A stretch of DNA of 64,000 bases from Leptodesmis sichuanensis A121 (GTDB lineage Bacteria; Cyanobacteriota; Cyanobacteriia; Leptolyngbyales; Leptolyngbyaceae). The stretch lies in contig NZ_CP075171.1 in the NCBI RefSeq assembly GCF_021379005.1, forward strand, positions 2,046,001 through 2,110,000. The letters run 5' to 3'. Position numbers and translations under genes: made by a program. The notes under the pieces are model-generated. The model did no database searches. It was not told the origin of the DNA and worked only from the letters and a program-made list of their open reading frames with translations. How positions within the stretch are numbered: the first letter of the stretch is position 1; every line of letters starts with the position of its first letter. Shown one piece after another: positions 8,738-17,554 of the stretch.

Positions 8738-10102
8738 ATGGCGAATGGCAAGCAATTACCTCCGTTGACTAGGGTAGGACTGTGGACAGTGGGTGCTCTG
8801 CTGGGAGGTTTGGTCGGCGGTCTGGCTGCAGTACTGCTGACCCAGTTAATCAAGCTCACCCTCGATACGTTCTCTGGACTAAGCACCATCTGGCTACTGC
8901 TGCTGCCACTGCTTGGTGTTGCGATCGCGGTGCTGATCCTGTTTGGACTGGGTAAGGGTCGCCCTGTGCAGACCTTAGTTTCCCGCCAGGCCACTCCCTC
9001 TGGTCGCTGGGGTTCTCTATTTAACTGGTACTCCTTCCCCCACGACATTGCCCGAGCTGACCTGACCGGTGACGTGGTGAGAGCATCTGGAGCAGAAGAG
9101 CAGTTCCCCTGGAATCTGGCCCCCTTGCGTGCCCTGGCCATCCTATCCACGGTCGGGTTTGGTGCAGCGATGGGAACAGAATCTCCAGCAGCCCATATTG
9201 GTGTAGCGACGGGAACCTGGTTGGGTAGCACAATGTCATCCCTGCGCCAACTGGTGCGGCCTATGGCAATCGGCGGCGGGGCAGCGGGTGTGTCTGCCTT
9301 AATGGGGATTCCCTTGGTGGGCAGCTTCTTCATGTTTGAGCTAAGTCAGCGACGCAAGGTACCGATTACCTCGGAACGGGTAGCTGCAATGTTAGCAGGG
9401 GGACTGGCTGGATGGGGGATCAACTTTGCCTTCAAGCTCGAGTTAATCCGGCTTGTCGTGCCGAGAGTTTCCCCTGCTGACTTCTGGAATGGGATGGCGG
9501 CTGCTTTGTTCATCGGAGCGATCGCGGGCGCGATTACGGCACTCACGGGTGAGGCCATCTATTGGGCTAGAGGCTTGCAGACCAGGCCAGCTATTCGTCT
9601 CCTGATTGGTGGCATGGCTATGCTATCTCTGGCGATCGTGATCGGACTGATTGCCACTCCAGCAGCGGCCTTTGGGCCTGGGGGAGCGGCTATCGTCTGG
9701 GCTGAAACCGTTGAAACGACCCCTTACCACCTGCTGGCTGTGGCTCTGCTCCGGGCTGCGTCCACCACTGCTGCCGTTGTAGCTGGGGGCTGTGGCGGCG
9801 TGTTTGTACCGTTTCTCGCGATCGGTGACCTGAGTGGCCGGGTGTTTGCAACGGCCTTTGGGGTTCCGGGGGATCTGGCGGGTGCCGCTGGAGCCGCAGC
9901 AGGAATTGCTGGTGGTTATCGCCTGCCGCTAACAGCCGTCGCGATGGTGCTGGGGGTCGGTGGCCCACAAGGAGCCCAGCTAACCTGCCTTGCCACAGTG
10001 GTAGTCGCCGCCCTCTCTGGATTGGTGACTGCACGGGTAGCCAATCAACTCTCCAGTTTCTTACGCACAAAAGTCCGCAGCATACCGTCAATAGAGGACT
10101 AA
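8738..10102 (+). CDS. ClC-family chloride channel/antiporter
   Basis: A 454-residue polytopic protein. GTESPAAHIGVATG corresponds to the ClC GxEGP filter motif with its gating Glu, and GGCGGVFVPFLAIGDLSGR to the GGxxGxFxPxLxxGA motif. The first filter motif (GSGIP) is not recognisable. ClC proteins move chloride or other anions, often in exchange for protons; direction and ion are not readable here. The ATG at 8738 is preferred to a TTG at 8675 because the first transmembrane helix follows closely and an AAGG lies upstream. Confidence 0.85.
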   Translation: MANGKQLPPLTRVGLWTVGALLGGLVGGLAAVLLTQLIKLTLDTFSGLSTIWLLLLPLLGVAIAVLILFGLGKGRPVQTLVSRQATPSGRWGSLFNWYSFPHDIARADLTGDVVRASGAEEQFPWNLAPLRALAILSTVGFGAAMGTESPAAHIGVATGTWLGSTMSSLRQLVRPMAIGGGAAGVSALMGIPLVGSFFMFELSQRRKVPITSERVAAMLAGGLAGWGINFAFKLELIRLVVPRVSPADFWNGMAAALFIGAIAGAITALTGEAIYWARGLQTRPAIRLLIGGMAMLSLAIVIGLIATPAAAFGPGGAAIVWAETVETTPYHLLAVALLRAASTTAAVVAGGCGGVFVPFLAIGDLSGRVFATAFGVPGDLAGAAGAAAGIAGGYRLPLTAVAMVLGVGGPQGAQLTCLATVVVAALSGLVTARVANQLSSFLRTKVRSIPSIED

Positions 10103-10262
10103 ACGCGGTGGGGAGCAGATCAAGGCGGTGTTCGATGTCCCGATGGGTTCTAATCCTGCTGATGATGGCTAGAGTAAGCTGGTTTCCAATAAACTTGGAA
10201 TCAAATTTTGCAATTCATTGCTCAAATTACTTGAGCCAAATGCTTAAGAATTCGTAAAACAT

Positions 10263-10311
10263 CATAAAAACGCGATCGCCTTTCCAGTCTAAGAAAATTA
10301 ACCAGAGAGGC
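10263..10311. repeat. repeat E, copy 1 (interrupted by MITE)
   Basis: cataaaaacgcgatcgcctt...accagagaggc is identical over 49 bp to 11480-11528. In the second copy the sequence continues gatcg and closes an inverted repeat (CGATCGCCT/AGGCGATCG); here the MITE begins at that point. Confidence 0.8.
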
Positions 10312-10489
10312 TTAGTGGTGCAGAAATCTCAGATGAGTCTCAAGTAAGACATTGGCAATCTGAAGAGTGCTCTCTGAAACTGCCTAAATGCAGGGAATTC
10401 ATGCCCAATCGACGCCTGGGGGCAGCGATTGCCGTTTTCATGAGAATCCTTTGCTATCAGGGGTTTCAGGAGTTTTCTGCACCACTAAG
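10311..10489. mobile_element. MITE G, copy 1 (~175 bp)
   Basis: The ends cttagtggtgcagaaa and ttttctgcaccactaag are inverted repeats of about 16 bp. A near-identical copy with a 5-bp indel lies at 63115-63298. It encodes no transposase. Short ORFs inside it (frame with MPNRRLGAAIAVFMRIL) are identical in both copies and are part of the repeat, not genes. Confidence 0.85.
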
Positions 10490-10491
10490 GA

Positions 10492-10650
10492 TCATTCAGT
10501 TTCAATACCTCTCTCTTCCAAGAAGAATCTTATTGCTGCCTGTTGATTACCTTCACGCAGTGCTTTTAAAGCACACGAATAGGTTCTGTCCTGCTGTTGT
10601 GTTTGATTCCAGCTTAAGGTTCCGAGAGCAATAGATAATCCACCAATCAC
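10492..10650 (-). CDS. short hypothetical ORF or gene remnant
   Basis: GTG-started reading of 52 residues: a hydrophobic start VIGGLSIALGTLSW, then a charged part ending AAIRFFLEERGIETE. Composition is protein-like, but no family is recognised and a stop lies a few codons upstream. The MITE ends 3 bp beyond its stop. It may be the tail of a broken gene. Confidence 0.3.
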   Translation of the reverse strand: MIGGLSIALGTLSWNQTQQQDRTYSCALKALREGNQQAAIRFFLEERGIETE

Positions 10651-10820
10651 ACTCAACTATCTAGTTCTCTCTACTTTCTGACGAACAACCAGCTGCTTTA
10701 GTCATAGCTTTTCCCTGGTTATCAAGTTTTCAGTCTTGTAAAAACACTGTCAACTTTGAGTATTCCCAGATCAATCCATAAAAATCGAATAGAACACTAA
10801 TCTTTAGATTGCTCTTGCTG

Positions 10821-11417
10821 TTATGGTTCTACCGAGTCTACCTGACTGAAATCTACATCCTCGTAGAGGTCGGCGATCGCAACTGATATTCCAAGTGACT
10901 CTAAACGCAGTACTGTGGTTGGTTCTTCGTACTCTTTCAGCAACCAGTAGCCTTCCTCGGTCTTTATGTAATGCTCAATGTCGTAGGCATATTGGTTGAT
11001 TAAGAGATATTCTCGAAATGTAGGAATTGAGCGGTAGTACTTGAACTTGTCAGTTTTGTCGTAATTGCGGGTGGATTTGGAGAGGACTTCAATGATGAAT
11101 AAGGGATTGGTGACGGTGTCGGTGCGGTTCTCTTGAAAGACAGGATGCCCTTGAATCACAAAGACATCGGGATAGGTGTACTGGTTGTAGCGCGGAATCC
11201 ATACCTTTAAGTCACTGCTCCGAACCCGATATTCTGTGCCTCGCAATTGAGTTCTTAACAACGTACAGCAGTTAATGATGATGCAATTGTGATTGTCTGA
11301 ACCCCCAGTCATTGGTACGATCGCTCCGTTCCGATATTCATTACGAAATTCGGCTTTTTCTTCCAACCCCAGATACTCTTCAGGGGTATAGAAGCGAGGC
11401 TGAACTAGAGTCTGCAT
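10821..11417 (-). CDS. Uma2-family (DUF820) putative endonuclease
   Basis: 198 residues: YTPEEYLGLEEKAEFRNEY, then GAIVPMTGGSDNHNCI, TYPDVFVIQG, NPLFIIEVLSKSTRNYDKTD and YLLINQYAYDIEHY. The E...(Y)PD...E-x-hS-x-S pattern is the PD-(D/E)XK-type core of the Uma2 family, massively expanded in cyanobacteria. The true biochemical role is unknown. A solitary gene between repeats. Confidence 0.88.
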   Translation of the reverse strand: MQTLVQPRFYTPEEYLGLEEKAEFRNEYRNGAIVPMTGGSDNHNCIIINCCTLLRTQLRGTEYRVRSSDLKVWIPRYNQYTYPDVFVIQGHPVFQENRTDTVTNPLFIIEVLSKSTRNYDKTDKFKYYRSIPTFREYLLINQYAYDIEHYIKTEEGYWLLKEYEEPTTVLRLESLGISVAIADLYEDVDFSQVDSVEP

Positions 11418-11479
11418 AAATCCCTCACATACAAGATCACCACAAGGAACGGTAATTTTCAGTGTGGCACAGAGGAACT

Positions 11480-11528
11480 CATAAAAACGCGATCGCCTTT
11501 CCAGTCTAAGAAAATTAACCAGAGAGGC
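11480..11528. repeat. repeat E, copy 2
   Basis: Identical over 49 bp to 10263-10311 and followed by gatcg, so that the HIP1-containing left arm (cgatcgcct) pairs with aggcgatcg. Confidence 0.8.
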
Positions 11529-11537
11529 GATCGTACT

Positions 11538-11622
11538 CCAGAACTCGGAGTTTTAATTAGAGAGTTTTAGTTAGAAATACGAAACTGAGCGTCAATGTGC
11601 TTGCAAAAATCCGAGTTCCAGG
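11538..11622. repeat. inverted repeat D, copy 2
   Basis: ccagaactcggagtttt (11538-11554) and aaaaatccgagttccagg (11605-11622) are arms shared with the copy at 8434-8504; the loop sequence differs. It lies just past the 3' end of ctaB and could act as its terminator. Confidence 0.7.
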
Positions 11623-11628
11623 CAGGCA

Positions 11629-12615
11629 CTAAAATCCGATCGGGGGTAGGCTGCTGATCCAGGTATTCCAGTTTTCGGTCATGGCCAGTGTCAGTTGACG
11701 GGTAGCGGGTAAGCTGTCCAGTCCCATCCCGGCACAGAGCAGCATGAGATAGAGGATAGAATATTTGAAAACCGATCGCGCCACCTGTAAATCAGCCGGG
11801 GTCTGCATCAGTTTCCAGGCTTTTTGAACGAAGACACCGCCCAAGAATAGAGCGATCGCGGCATAAACAGCTCCCATCACATGCAGGGGATAGACCAATA
11901 GCAGGGTGACTGGGATCAATGCCAGAGTGTAATAGAAAATTTGGCGGGAAGTCGGTTCATTACCTTCAATGACGGGCAACATGGGAACTCCCACCTTGGC
12001 GTAATCTTCCCGGATCATCATGGCGAGTGCCCAGAAGTGGGGAGGAGTCCACATAAAGATGATGGCAAACAGCACCCAGGCGGCCCAACTGAGATCTCCT
12101 GTAACCGCTGCCCAACCAACCAGGGGAGGAATGGCTCCGGCTGCACCTCCAATCACAATATTTTGAGTACTATGGCGTTTCAGCCAGTGAGTGTAGATCA
12201 ACACATAGAAAACAATACCTGACATAGCTAAACAGGCACTGAGCAGATTGGCAAAAACGGTGAGCAGTGTAAAGGAAATGGTTGCCAGGACGATCGCGAA
12301 GCTCAACGCATGCATGGGTTGTACTCGTCCCGATGGTAGCGGACGGTGACGGGTGCGCTCCATGATGTAATCAATATCACGATCGTACAGACAGTTAATG
12401 GTATTCGCAGATCCAGCGGCAAAGGCTCCACTCACTAGCGTAACCATGAGGAGAAAAGGACTAACCTGACCTTCTGCGGCGATCCACATACCGCCAGCCG
12501 TTGTAATTAGCAGTAATAAAATGATGCGAGGTTTTGTAAGTTGAAAATAACTTTGGACGACCTGAAAAGCGTTTTCGTGTCTGGGAGAGTTAGCGGTTAA
12601 AAGTGTTTCTTGCAT
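11629..12615 (-). CDS. ctaB: protoheme IX farnesyltransferase (heme O synthase)
   Basis: A 328-residue UbiA-type membrane prenyltransferase that adds a farnesyl group to heme B to make heme O. Signatures: [39 protein letters not shown] (first Asp-rich motif NxxxDRDID), RHRPLPSGR and [15 protein letters not shown]. About nine transmembrane helices. It lies downstream of ctaA on the minus strand, the usual heme A pathway arrangement next to the oxidase genes it serves. Confidence 0.97.
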   Translation of the reverse strand: MQETLLTANSPRHENAFQVVQSYFQLTKPRIILLLLITTAGGMWIAAEGQVSPFLLMVTLVSGAFAAGSANTINCLYDRDIDYIMERTRHRPLPSGRVQPMHALSFAIVLATISFTLLTVFANLLSACLAMSGIVFYVLIYTHWLKRHSTQNIVIGGAAGAIPPLVGWAAVTGDLSWAAWVLFAIIFMWTPPHFWALAMMIREDYAKVGVPMLPVIEGNEPTSRQIFYYTLALIPVTLLLVYPLHVMGAVYAAIALFLGGVFVQKAWKLMQTPADLQVARSVFKYSILYLMLLCAGMGLDSLPATRQLTLAMTENWNTWISSLPPIGF

Positions 12616-12762
12616 TCAACGAGTTCCTCACTGAAAAACGTACCGAGAATCTAAAAATCGGTGACGTTGTAAACGGAGCATAATTGCAGGAGCGAAAAAA
12701 CTATCACACTTAAGGTCAAGGTTAATGGTGAAAGCAGCAGTCAAGAAAAGAATAAATGAAAA

Positions 12763-13755
12763 TTAAGCAAGTTGACCATCTACAGGATGGTTAACATCCA
12801 ATTCAGAAAATGCTGGATCAAAAGCTGAGTCAGTTGGAGCGATCGCAGGCTGAGTTGCCGAAACATCCCGAAAGGCAAAGACAGTAAACGCCACCAACAA
12901 TCCTAATAACAACGCTCCAACGGTCTGGTGTACCACAGTCAGAGGTTCTACCTGCAGCCGCAGTTTAAATGTTGCCACACCCAGCAAGATTTGCAGCACA
13001 ACCAATCCGCCAGCAGCAATCGCCAACCGACGCAGAATGGGATGCAAAGCCGGAGTTCGCCATGCCCAAACGACTAATGTGAATGTCGCCAGGGTTGCCG
13101 GAACCACACCCAGAATGTGGCTATTCATCACGACACACAATTGGGAGGTGCCCAGACACTGGTGAACGGCCCAGCGAGATCCAACCAGTGCTCCCAAAAT
13201 GCTTTGGATATACACCAGCACAGCCGCTGTTAACGCTACCCAGGGAAGTTTTCCGGCTGTACCTGTACCCTGATAGGGTTGCAGGGCAAGTCCCATTGAC
13301 AGCAGGGTAATGAAAAATAAAAGAGCGGTTCCCAGATGGGCCGTCACAAGGTCAAATCGCAGCAGTTCAGTGACAGTCAGCCCCCCTAAAATCCCCTGAA
13401 ACACTACTAATGCCAAAGCCAGGGTGGCGATCCAGGGTGCCCAGCGGGGCAAATTGCGGCGATGCCACCAACAGAGAACGACCAGGGCGATCGCAAACAG
13501 CCCCATAGAAGAGGCGGTTAAGCGATGAAACCATTCCAAAAACACCTGAAAATTCATCTGCTTTTGAGGAATTAGCTCCCCATAGCACAACGGCCAGTCT
13601 GGACAGGCCAACCCCGCATTCATCACACGAGTGGCACTTCCCAGGGCCATGAGAAATACCGTTTCAATCGCCATACCAAAGACAAATTTACGGATCCACT
13701 CACGGGGACTGGTTGGCTGATCGCTGAGGGATTTAGGGAGGGCAATATCAACCAT
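12763..13755 (-). CDS. ctaA: heme A synthase (COX15/CtaA)
   Basis: A 330-residue membrane protein that oxidises heme O to heme A. Visible: GSATRVMNAGLACPDWPLCYGELIP, FLEWFHRLTASSMGL and DLVTAHLGTALLFF with conserved heme-ligand histidines, GALVGSRWAVHQCLG, and VVHQTVGALLLG in the second half. Eight transmembrane helices in two homologous halves, as expected. It is transcribed away from ctaC with a 783-bp spacer and 147 bp upstream of ctaB, probably as one unit with it. Confidence 0.95.
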   Translation of the reverse strand: MVDIALPKSLSDQPTSPREWIRKFVFGMAIETVFLMALGSATRVMNAGLACPDWPLCYGELIPQKQMNFQVFLEWFHRLTASSMGLFAIALVVLCWWHRRNLPRWAPWIATLALALVVFQGILGGLTVTELLRFDLVTAHLGTALLFFITLLSMGLALQPYQGTGTAGKLPWVALTAAVLVYIQSILGALVGSRWAVHQCLGTSQLCVVMNSHILGVVPATLATFTLVVWAWRTPALHPILRRLAIAAGGLVVLQILLGVATFKLRLQVEPLTVVHQTVGALLLGLLVAFTVFAFRDVSATQPAIAPTDSAFDPAFSELDVNHPVDGQLA

Positions 13756-14538
13756 GATGTAACCTTTCGCGCTAGAAAACTCAAATTTCTTAACTAAAAC
13801 GTGAGCGATCGCTCATCCTCAACCTAGCAGTTAGTCAATTCGCCAGACAGGAGAATGACAACTAGCTAATACTTTAATAACTGCTGTTGACTAGATTTAA
13901 AACCTTTAGCAATTTCTTTCGATTGCTAAGAGAAATCAGAATTTATGTTGGAAATCTTGGTATTGAGCAATACAGTTTCGACTTTCTCAACAAAAAAATT
14001 AAGAAATGTGAACTTATTAAAATCAAATTTTACCCCTGCGATCGCACCTCACTGGCCGGATGACAACAGCATTACCTCGATTCAGATTCATCCGATCAAT
14101 TAAATTCATTCAATTGGCGAGTGCCCTGATGATCAACCGCATGATCTGAGAAATAACGCTGGAGATTACATAAAATCTTTCTGTTCTTCTAAGCATGCTC
14201 TCAGGGGGTAGACGTTAGTATCTAAAAGCAGGATTTTTCCCGGTTGTCCTCTAACCTGGAAGAGAGCAGTTGCCTGGTCATCTTTGTAGCCGTTCTAACG
14301 AAATAAACTGCGATCTGCTCTACTCTGATAAGAGGATTAAACCAAGTCCAGCGAGAGAACGGTCGTTTTCCGATCAGAGAAACTACGGTTCTGGACTTGG
14401 ACAAGGTTTAATAGGCCACTCCCAGGCGTTTCATTAACAATCCATTTGTGCAAAATCGGCATTTTTGATTCCCGATCAAAGTACCTTCAACTCTTAAGGA
14501 TCACTTAATTTTCTGTCTTCTGTCATGCGGAGATCGCT
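13756..14538. other. divergent regulatory spacer between ctaA and ctaC
   Basis: 783 bp without a convincing gene. AT-rich in its first half and carrying family A copy 2 (14337-14411). It must contain promoters for ctaAB (minus) and ctaCDE (plus), but I cannot assign -10/-35 elements. Confidence 0.6.
14337..14411. repeat. family A palindromic repeat, copy 2
   Basis: Complete copy close to consensus: ttaaaccaagtccagcgaga to ctggacttggacaaggttta. 128 bp upstream of ctaC. Confidence 0.9.
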
Positions 14539-15666
14539 GTGAACATCCCAAGCTCAATTACAACGCTACTGATTGGAATTCTGCTCACTCTAGTGAGTTT
14601 GTGGTACGGCCAGAATCATGGCCTGATGCCCGTTCAAGCCTCAGAAGAAGCACCTCTGATCGATGGATTATTCAATTTCATGATGACCATTGGCACAGGG
14701 CTATTCCTCATTGTTGAAGGAGTTCTGATCTACTCACTGATTAAGTTTCGTCGCCGCCCCGATGATGACACCGACGGGCCTTACATTGAAGGCAACATTC
14801 CACTGGAAATCCTCTGGACTTCGATCCCAGCCGTCCTGGTGTTGGGGATCGCTGTTTATAGTTTTGAGGTCTACAGCAATATCGGTGGGTTGAATCCTAT
14901 GGATCACTCGATGGCTCATGGTCACCAAACTCACCAGACAGCAATGGCAATGCCAGGATCGGCGATCGCAGCCACTCTAGCCGATGCCTCCATGGCTGAT
15001 CCCACAACTAACAACCAACAGGTTGCGGAGGCCGCAACTCAAGATCCAGCAACAGCGGCAGTTCGAGACGAAAGCATTCCCCAACGTAAAGACGCTCTCA
15101 GTCTGGGGGTGACTGCGCCCCGTCTTGGGTCAACTCCGGATAAGCAGGGTAAACTGCCTGAACTGGTCGTGAATGTAACCGGTCTACAATTTGCGTGGCT
15201 GTTTACCTATCCCGATACGGGCGTGGTTGCTGGTGAATTGCATGTGCCCGTAGGGCAGGAAGTTCTGCTGAACATTTCTGCTAATGATGTGATTCATGCC
15301 TTTTGGGTGCCAGAATATCGGGTAAAACAGGATGCTATTCCAGGTAAACAGTCGGAATTGCGCTTTACTCCCTCAAAAGTGGGTGAGTATCCTATCGTTT
15401 GCGCGGAACTGTGTGGCGCTTACCATGGGGCCATGAAGAGTAAGGTGATTGCTGAAACCCCTGCAGATTTTGATGCCTGGATGGAAAGTCAAAAGCTGGC
15501 CAGTGGCGATCGCTTCGATCGGGCTGTTGCGCTAAATTCCTCAGAAAAATCTACAGATGAGTTCTTGAGTCCTTTTGTTAGTTCCTGGGGGGTCAACTCC
15601 AGCACTGTTCAACAGCTTCAGTCTCACCAACTTCATTCTGCTCACGTTCATCCTTTTGCTAGTTAA
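14539..15666 (+). CDS. ctaC: cytochrome c oxidase subunit II
   Basis: 375 residues with a GTG start. Two N-terminal transmembrane segments, then a periplasmic/lumenal cupredoxin domain with CuA ligands: NDVIHAFWVPE (His) and CAELCGAYHGAMK (two Cys, Glu, His, Met). LQFAWLFTYPDTG is the aromatic segment near the electron entry site. Odd: between helix 2 and the CuA domain lies a loop of about 90 residues beginning MDHSMAHGHQTHQTAMAMPG, rich in His and Met, which I do not recall from typical CtaC proteins. First gene of ctaCDE, 20 bp before ctaD. Confidence 0.96.
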   Translation: MNIPSSITTLLIGILLTLVSLWYGQNHGLMPVQASEEAPLIDGLFNFMMTIGTGLFLIVEGVLIYSLIKFRRRPDDDTDGPYIEGNIPLEILWTSIPAVLVLGIAVYSFEVYSNIGGLNPMDHSMAHGHQTHQTAMAMPGSAIAATLADASMADPTTNNQQVAEAATQDPATAAVRDESIPQRKDALSLGVTAPRLGSTPDKQGKLPELVVNVTGLQFAWLFTYPDTGVVAGELHVPVGQEVLLNISANDVIHAFWVPEYRVKQDAIPGKQSELRFTPSKVGEYPIVCAELCGAYHGAMKSKVIAETPADFDAWMESQKLASGDRFDRAVALNSSEKSTDEFLSPFVSSWGVNSSTVQQLQSHQLHSAHVHPFAS

Positions 15667-15686
15667 CTGCCATCAACGGAAGCTTT

Positions 15687-17363
15687 ATGACCCAAGTACT
15701 TCAAGAAGAAGCTAAAGTCCCAGGCCAGGGCGCAGTTCCAGAGAAGCGGAACTGGCGTAAATACTTTAGCTTCAGCACCGATCACAAAGTCATCGGCATT
15801 CAATACTTAGTAACCTCCTATTTCTTCTATCTGGTGGGTGGTCTGCTGGCGGAGGCCGTCCGCACCGAATTGGCCACTCCAGAAGTCGATTTTGTCAGCC
15901 GGGAGCTATACAACGGCTTATTTACCGTCCACGCCACCGTGATGATTTTCCTGTGGATCGTTCCGGCAGCTACGGGAGCTTTTGGCAATTACCTGATCCC
16001 CCTAATTATTGGGGCGCGGGATATGGCCTTTCCCCGACTCAATGCCGTCGCCTTCTGGCTGATCCCGCCCGGTGGCCTGTTGTTAATGTCCAGCTTTTTG
16101 GTGGGTGCCCCTGGTTCAGGCTGGACATCCTATCCTCCCCTCAGCCTTGTTACAGATCAGGCCGGACAGGCGATCTGGATTCTGAGTGTGTTGATTTTGG
16201 GGACTTCCACCATCCTGGGTGCCCTGAACTTCATTGTCACCATTCTCAAAATGCGGTCACCTGGCATGACTCTAAACAAGATGCCCCTGTTCTGTTGGGC
16301 CATGCTGGCGACTTCAGCGCTAATTCTGCTCTCAACTCCAGTTCTGGCAGGTGCCTTGATTCTGCTCGGCTTTGACCTGATTGTCGGCACGGCCTTTTTC
16401 AATCCCACTGGGGGCGGTGATCCGGTGGTCTACCAACATATGTTCTGGTTCTACTCCCACCCAGCGGTTTACATCATGATTCTGCCGATCTTCGGGTTAA
16501 TCTCAGAAATTCTACCCGTTCATGCGCGGAAGCCAATTTTTGGTTATCGGGCGATCGCCTACTCCAGTATTGCCATCAGCTTTCTGGGACTGATTGTCTG
16601 GGCACACCATATGTTCACCAGTGGCACCCCACCCTGGCTGCGCATGTTCTTCATGATCAACACCATGGTGATCGCTGTACCCACCGGAATTAAAGTCTTT
16701 AGCTGGCTGGCAACCATTTGGGGCGGCAAGCTGCGGCTGAACACGGCGATGCTATTTGCAATGGGTTTTGTCTCCATGTTTGTGATCGGTGGTATCAGTG
16801 GGGTAATGGTGTCCTCTGCCCCCTTCGACCTGCACGTTCATGACACCTATTTTGTGGTGGCCCACCTGCACTATGTTCTGTTTGGCGGCAGTGTATTCGG
16901 CATTTATGCGGGTACTTACCACTGGTTCCCCAAGATGACGGGCCGCATGGTCAACGAAACCCTGGGCAGAATTCACTTTGTTCTTACCTTCATTGGTTTC
17001 AACCTGGCCTTCCTGCCAATGCATAAGTTGGGGTTAGAAGGCATGAATCGTCGGATTGCGGAATACGATCCCAAATTTACGACCCTGAATCTGGTCTGCA
17101 CGATCGGCTCTTATATTCTGGCAGTTTCCGTGATCCCCTTCCTGGTCAACATGGGCTGGAGCATCTTCAACGGAGCAAAAGCCCCCAGTAATCCCTGGGG
17201 TGGCCTTACCTTTGAATGGCTGACCACTTCTCCGCCTCCCCCCGAAAACTTCGAAGTCGATCCAGTATGGACTATTGGCCTCTATGATTACGGCACCGAA
17301 GAAGCCACTGAAGTCATCAAAGCTGGCCCTGTTTTGGCAATGGCCGCTGGCGCAGAAACGTAA
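15687..17363 (+). CDS. ctaD: cytochrome c oxidase subunit I
   Basis: A 558-residue heme-copper oxidase core with 12 transmembrane helices. HATVMIFLW supplies a heme a ligand, FWFYSHPAVYIMILP the CuB His cross-linked to Tyr, AHHMFTSG two more CuB His, and HDTYFVVAHLHYVLFGG the heme a and a3 ligands. The HPAVY Tyr marks an A-type oxidase. It reduces oxygen to water with electrons from cytochrome c or plastocyanin via CtaC, pumping protons. Confidence 0.99.
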   Translation: MTQVLQEEAKVPGQGAVPEKRNWRKYFSFSTDHKVIGIQYLVTSYFFYLVGGLLAEAVRTELATPEVDFVSRELYNGLFTVHATVMIFLWIVPAATGAFGNYLIPLIIGARDMAFPRLNAVAFWLIPPGGLLLMSSFLVGAPGSGWTSYPPLSLVTDQAGQAIWILSVLILGTSTILGALNFIVTILKMRSPGMTLNKMPLFCWAMLATSALILLSTPVLAGALILLGFDLIVGTAFFNPTGGGDPVVYQHMFWFYSHPAVYIMILPIFGLISEILPVHARKPIFGYRAIAYSSIAISFLGLIVWAHHMFTSGTPPWLRMFFMINTMVIAVPTGIKVFSWLATIWGGKLRLNTAMLFAMGFVSMFVIGGISGVMVSSAPFDLHVHDTYFVVAHLHYVLFGGSVFGIYAGTYHWFPKMTGRMVNETLGRIHFVLTFIGFNLAFLPMHKLGLEGMNRRIAEYDPKFTTLNLVCTIGSYILAVSVIPFLVNMGWSIFNGAKAPSNPWGGLTFEWLTTSPPPPENFEVDPVWTIGLYDYGTEEATEVIKAGPVLAMAAGAET

Positions 17364-17430
17364 TAGTTTGACAGTTTTGAGTTTTGAGTTTTAAGTTGCA
17401 GGCCAGCACTAAAAATTCATCACTCAAAAC

Positions 17431-17504
17431 TTAAACCTTGTCCAAGTCCAGAACCGGAGTTTCTCTGATGGCAAAACGACCGTTCTCTGGCTGGATCTGG
17501 TTTA
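17431..17504. repeat. family A palindromic repeat, copy 3 (inverted)
   Basis: ttaaaccttgtccaagtcca to ctggatctggttta, in the opposite orientation to copies 1-2. It lies between ctaD and ctaE amid low-complexity aaaacttaaa/gttttgagtt sequence (17368-17525) that is itself a long imperfect inverted repeat. Confidence 0.88.
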
Positions 17505-17554
17505 GAACTTAAAACTTAAAACTTCTTACTGTCCACTTTCCCCTATTTGGATTC

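Larger units (their letters stand above)
10103..10820. other. repeat-rich spacer
   Basis: Holds a family E repeat (10263-10311), a MITE (10311-10489) and a short minus-strand ORF (10492-10650). Nothing else recognised. Confidence 0.6.

Noticed and set aside
10401-10634. 77-residue plus-strand ORF starting MPNRRLGAAIAVFMRIL
   Set aside because: Its start is inside MITE G and the same peptide appears in the second MITE copy at 63211; it is repeat sequence.
17368-17525. aaaacttaaa / gttttgagtt tracts as a CRISPR or regulatory array
   Set aside because: Irregular low-complexity sequence without regular spacing or unique spacers. No CRISPR array is seen anywhere in the window.
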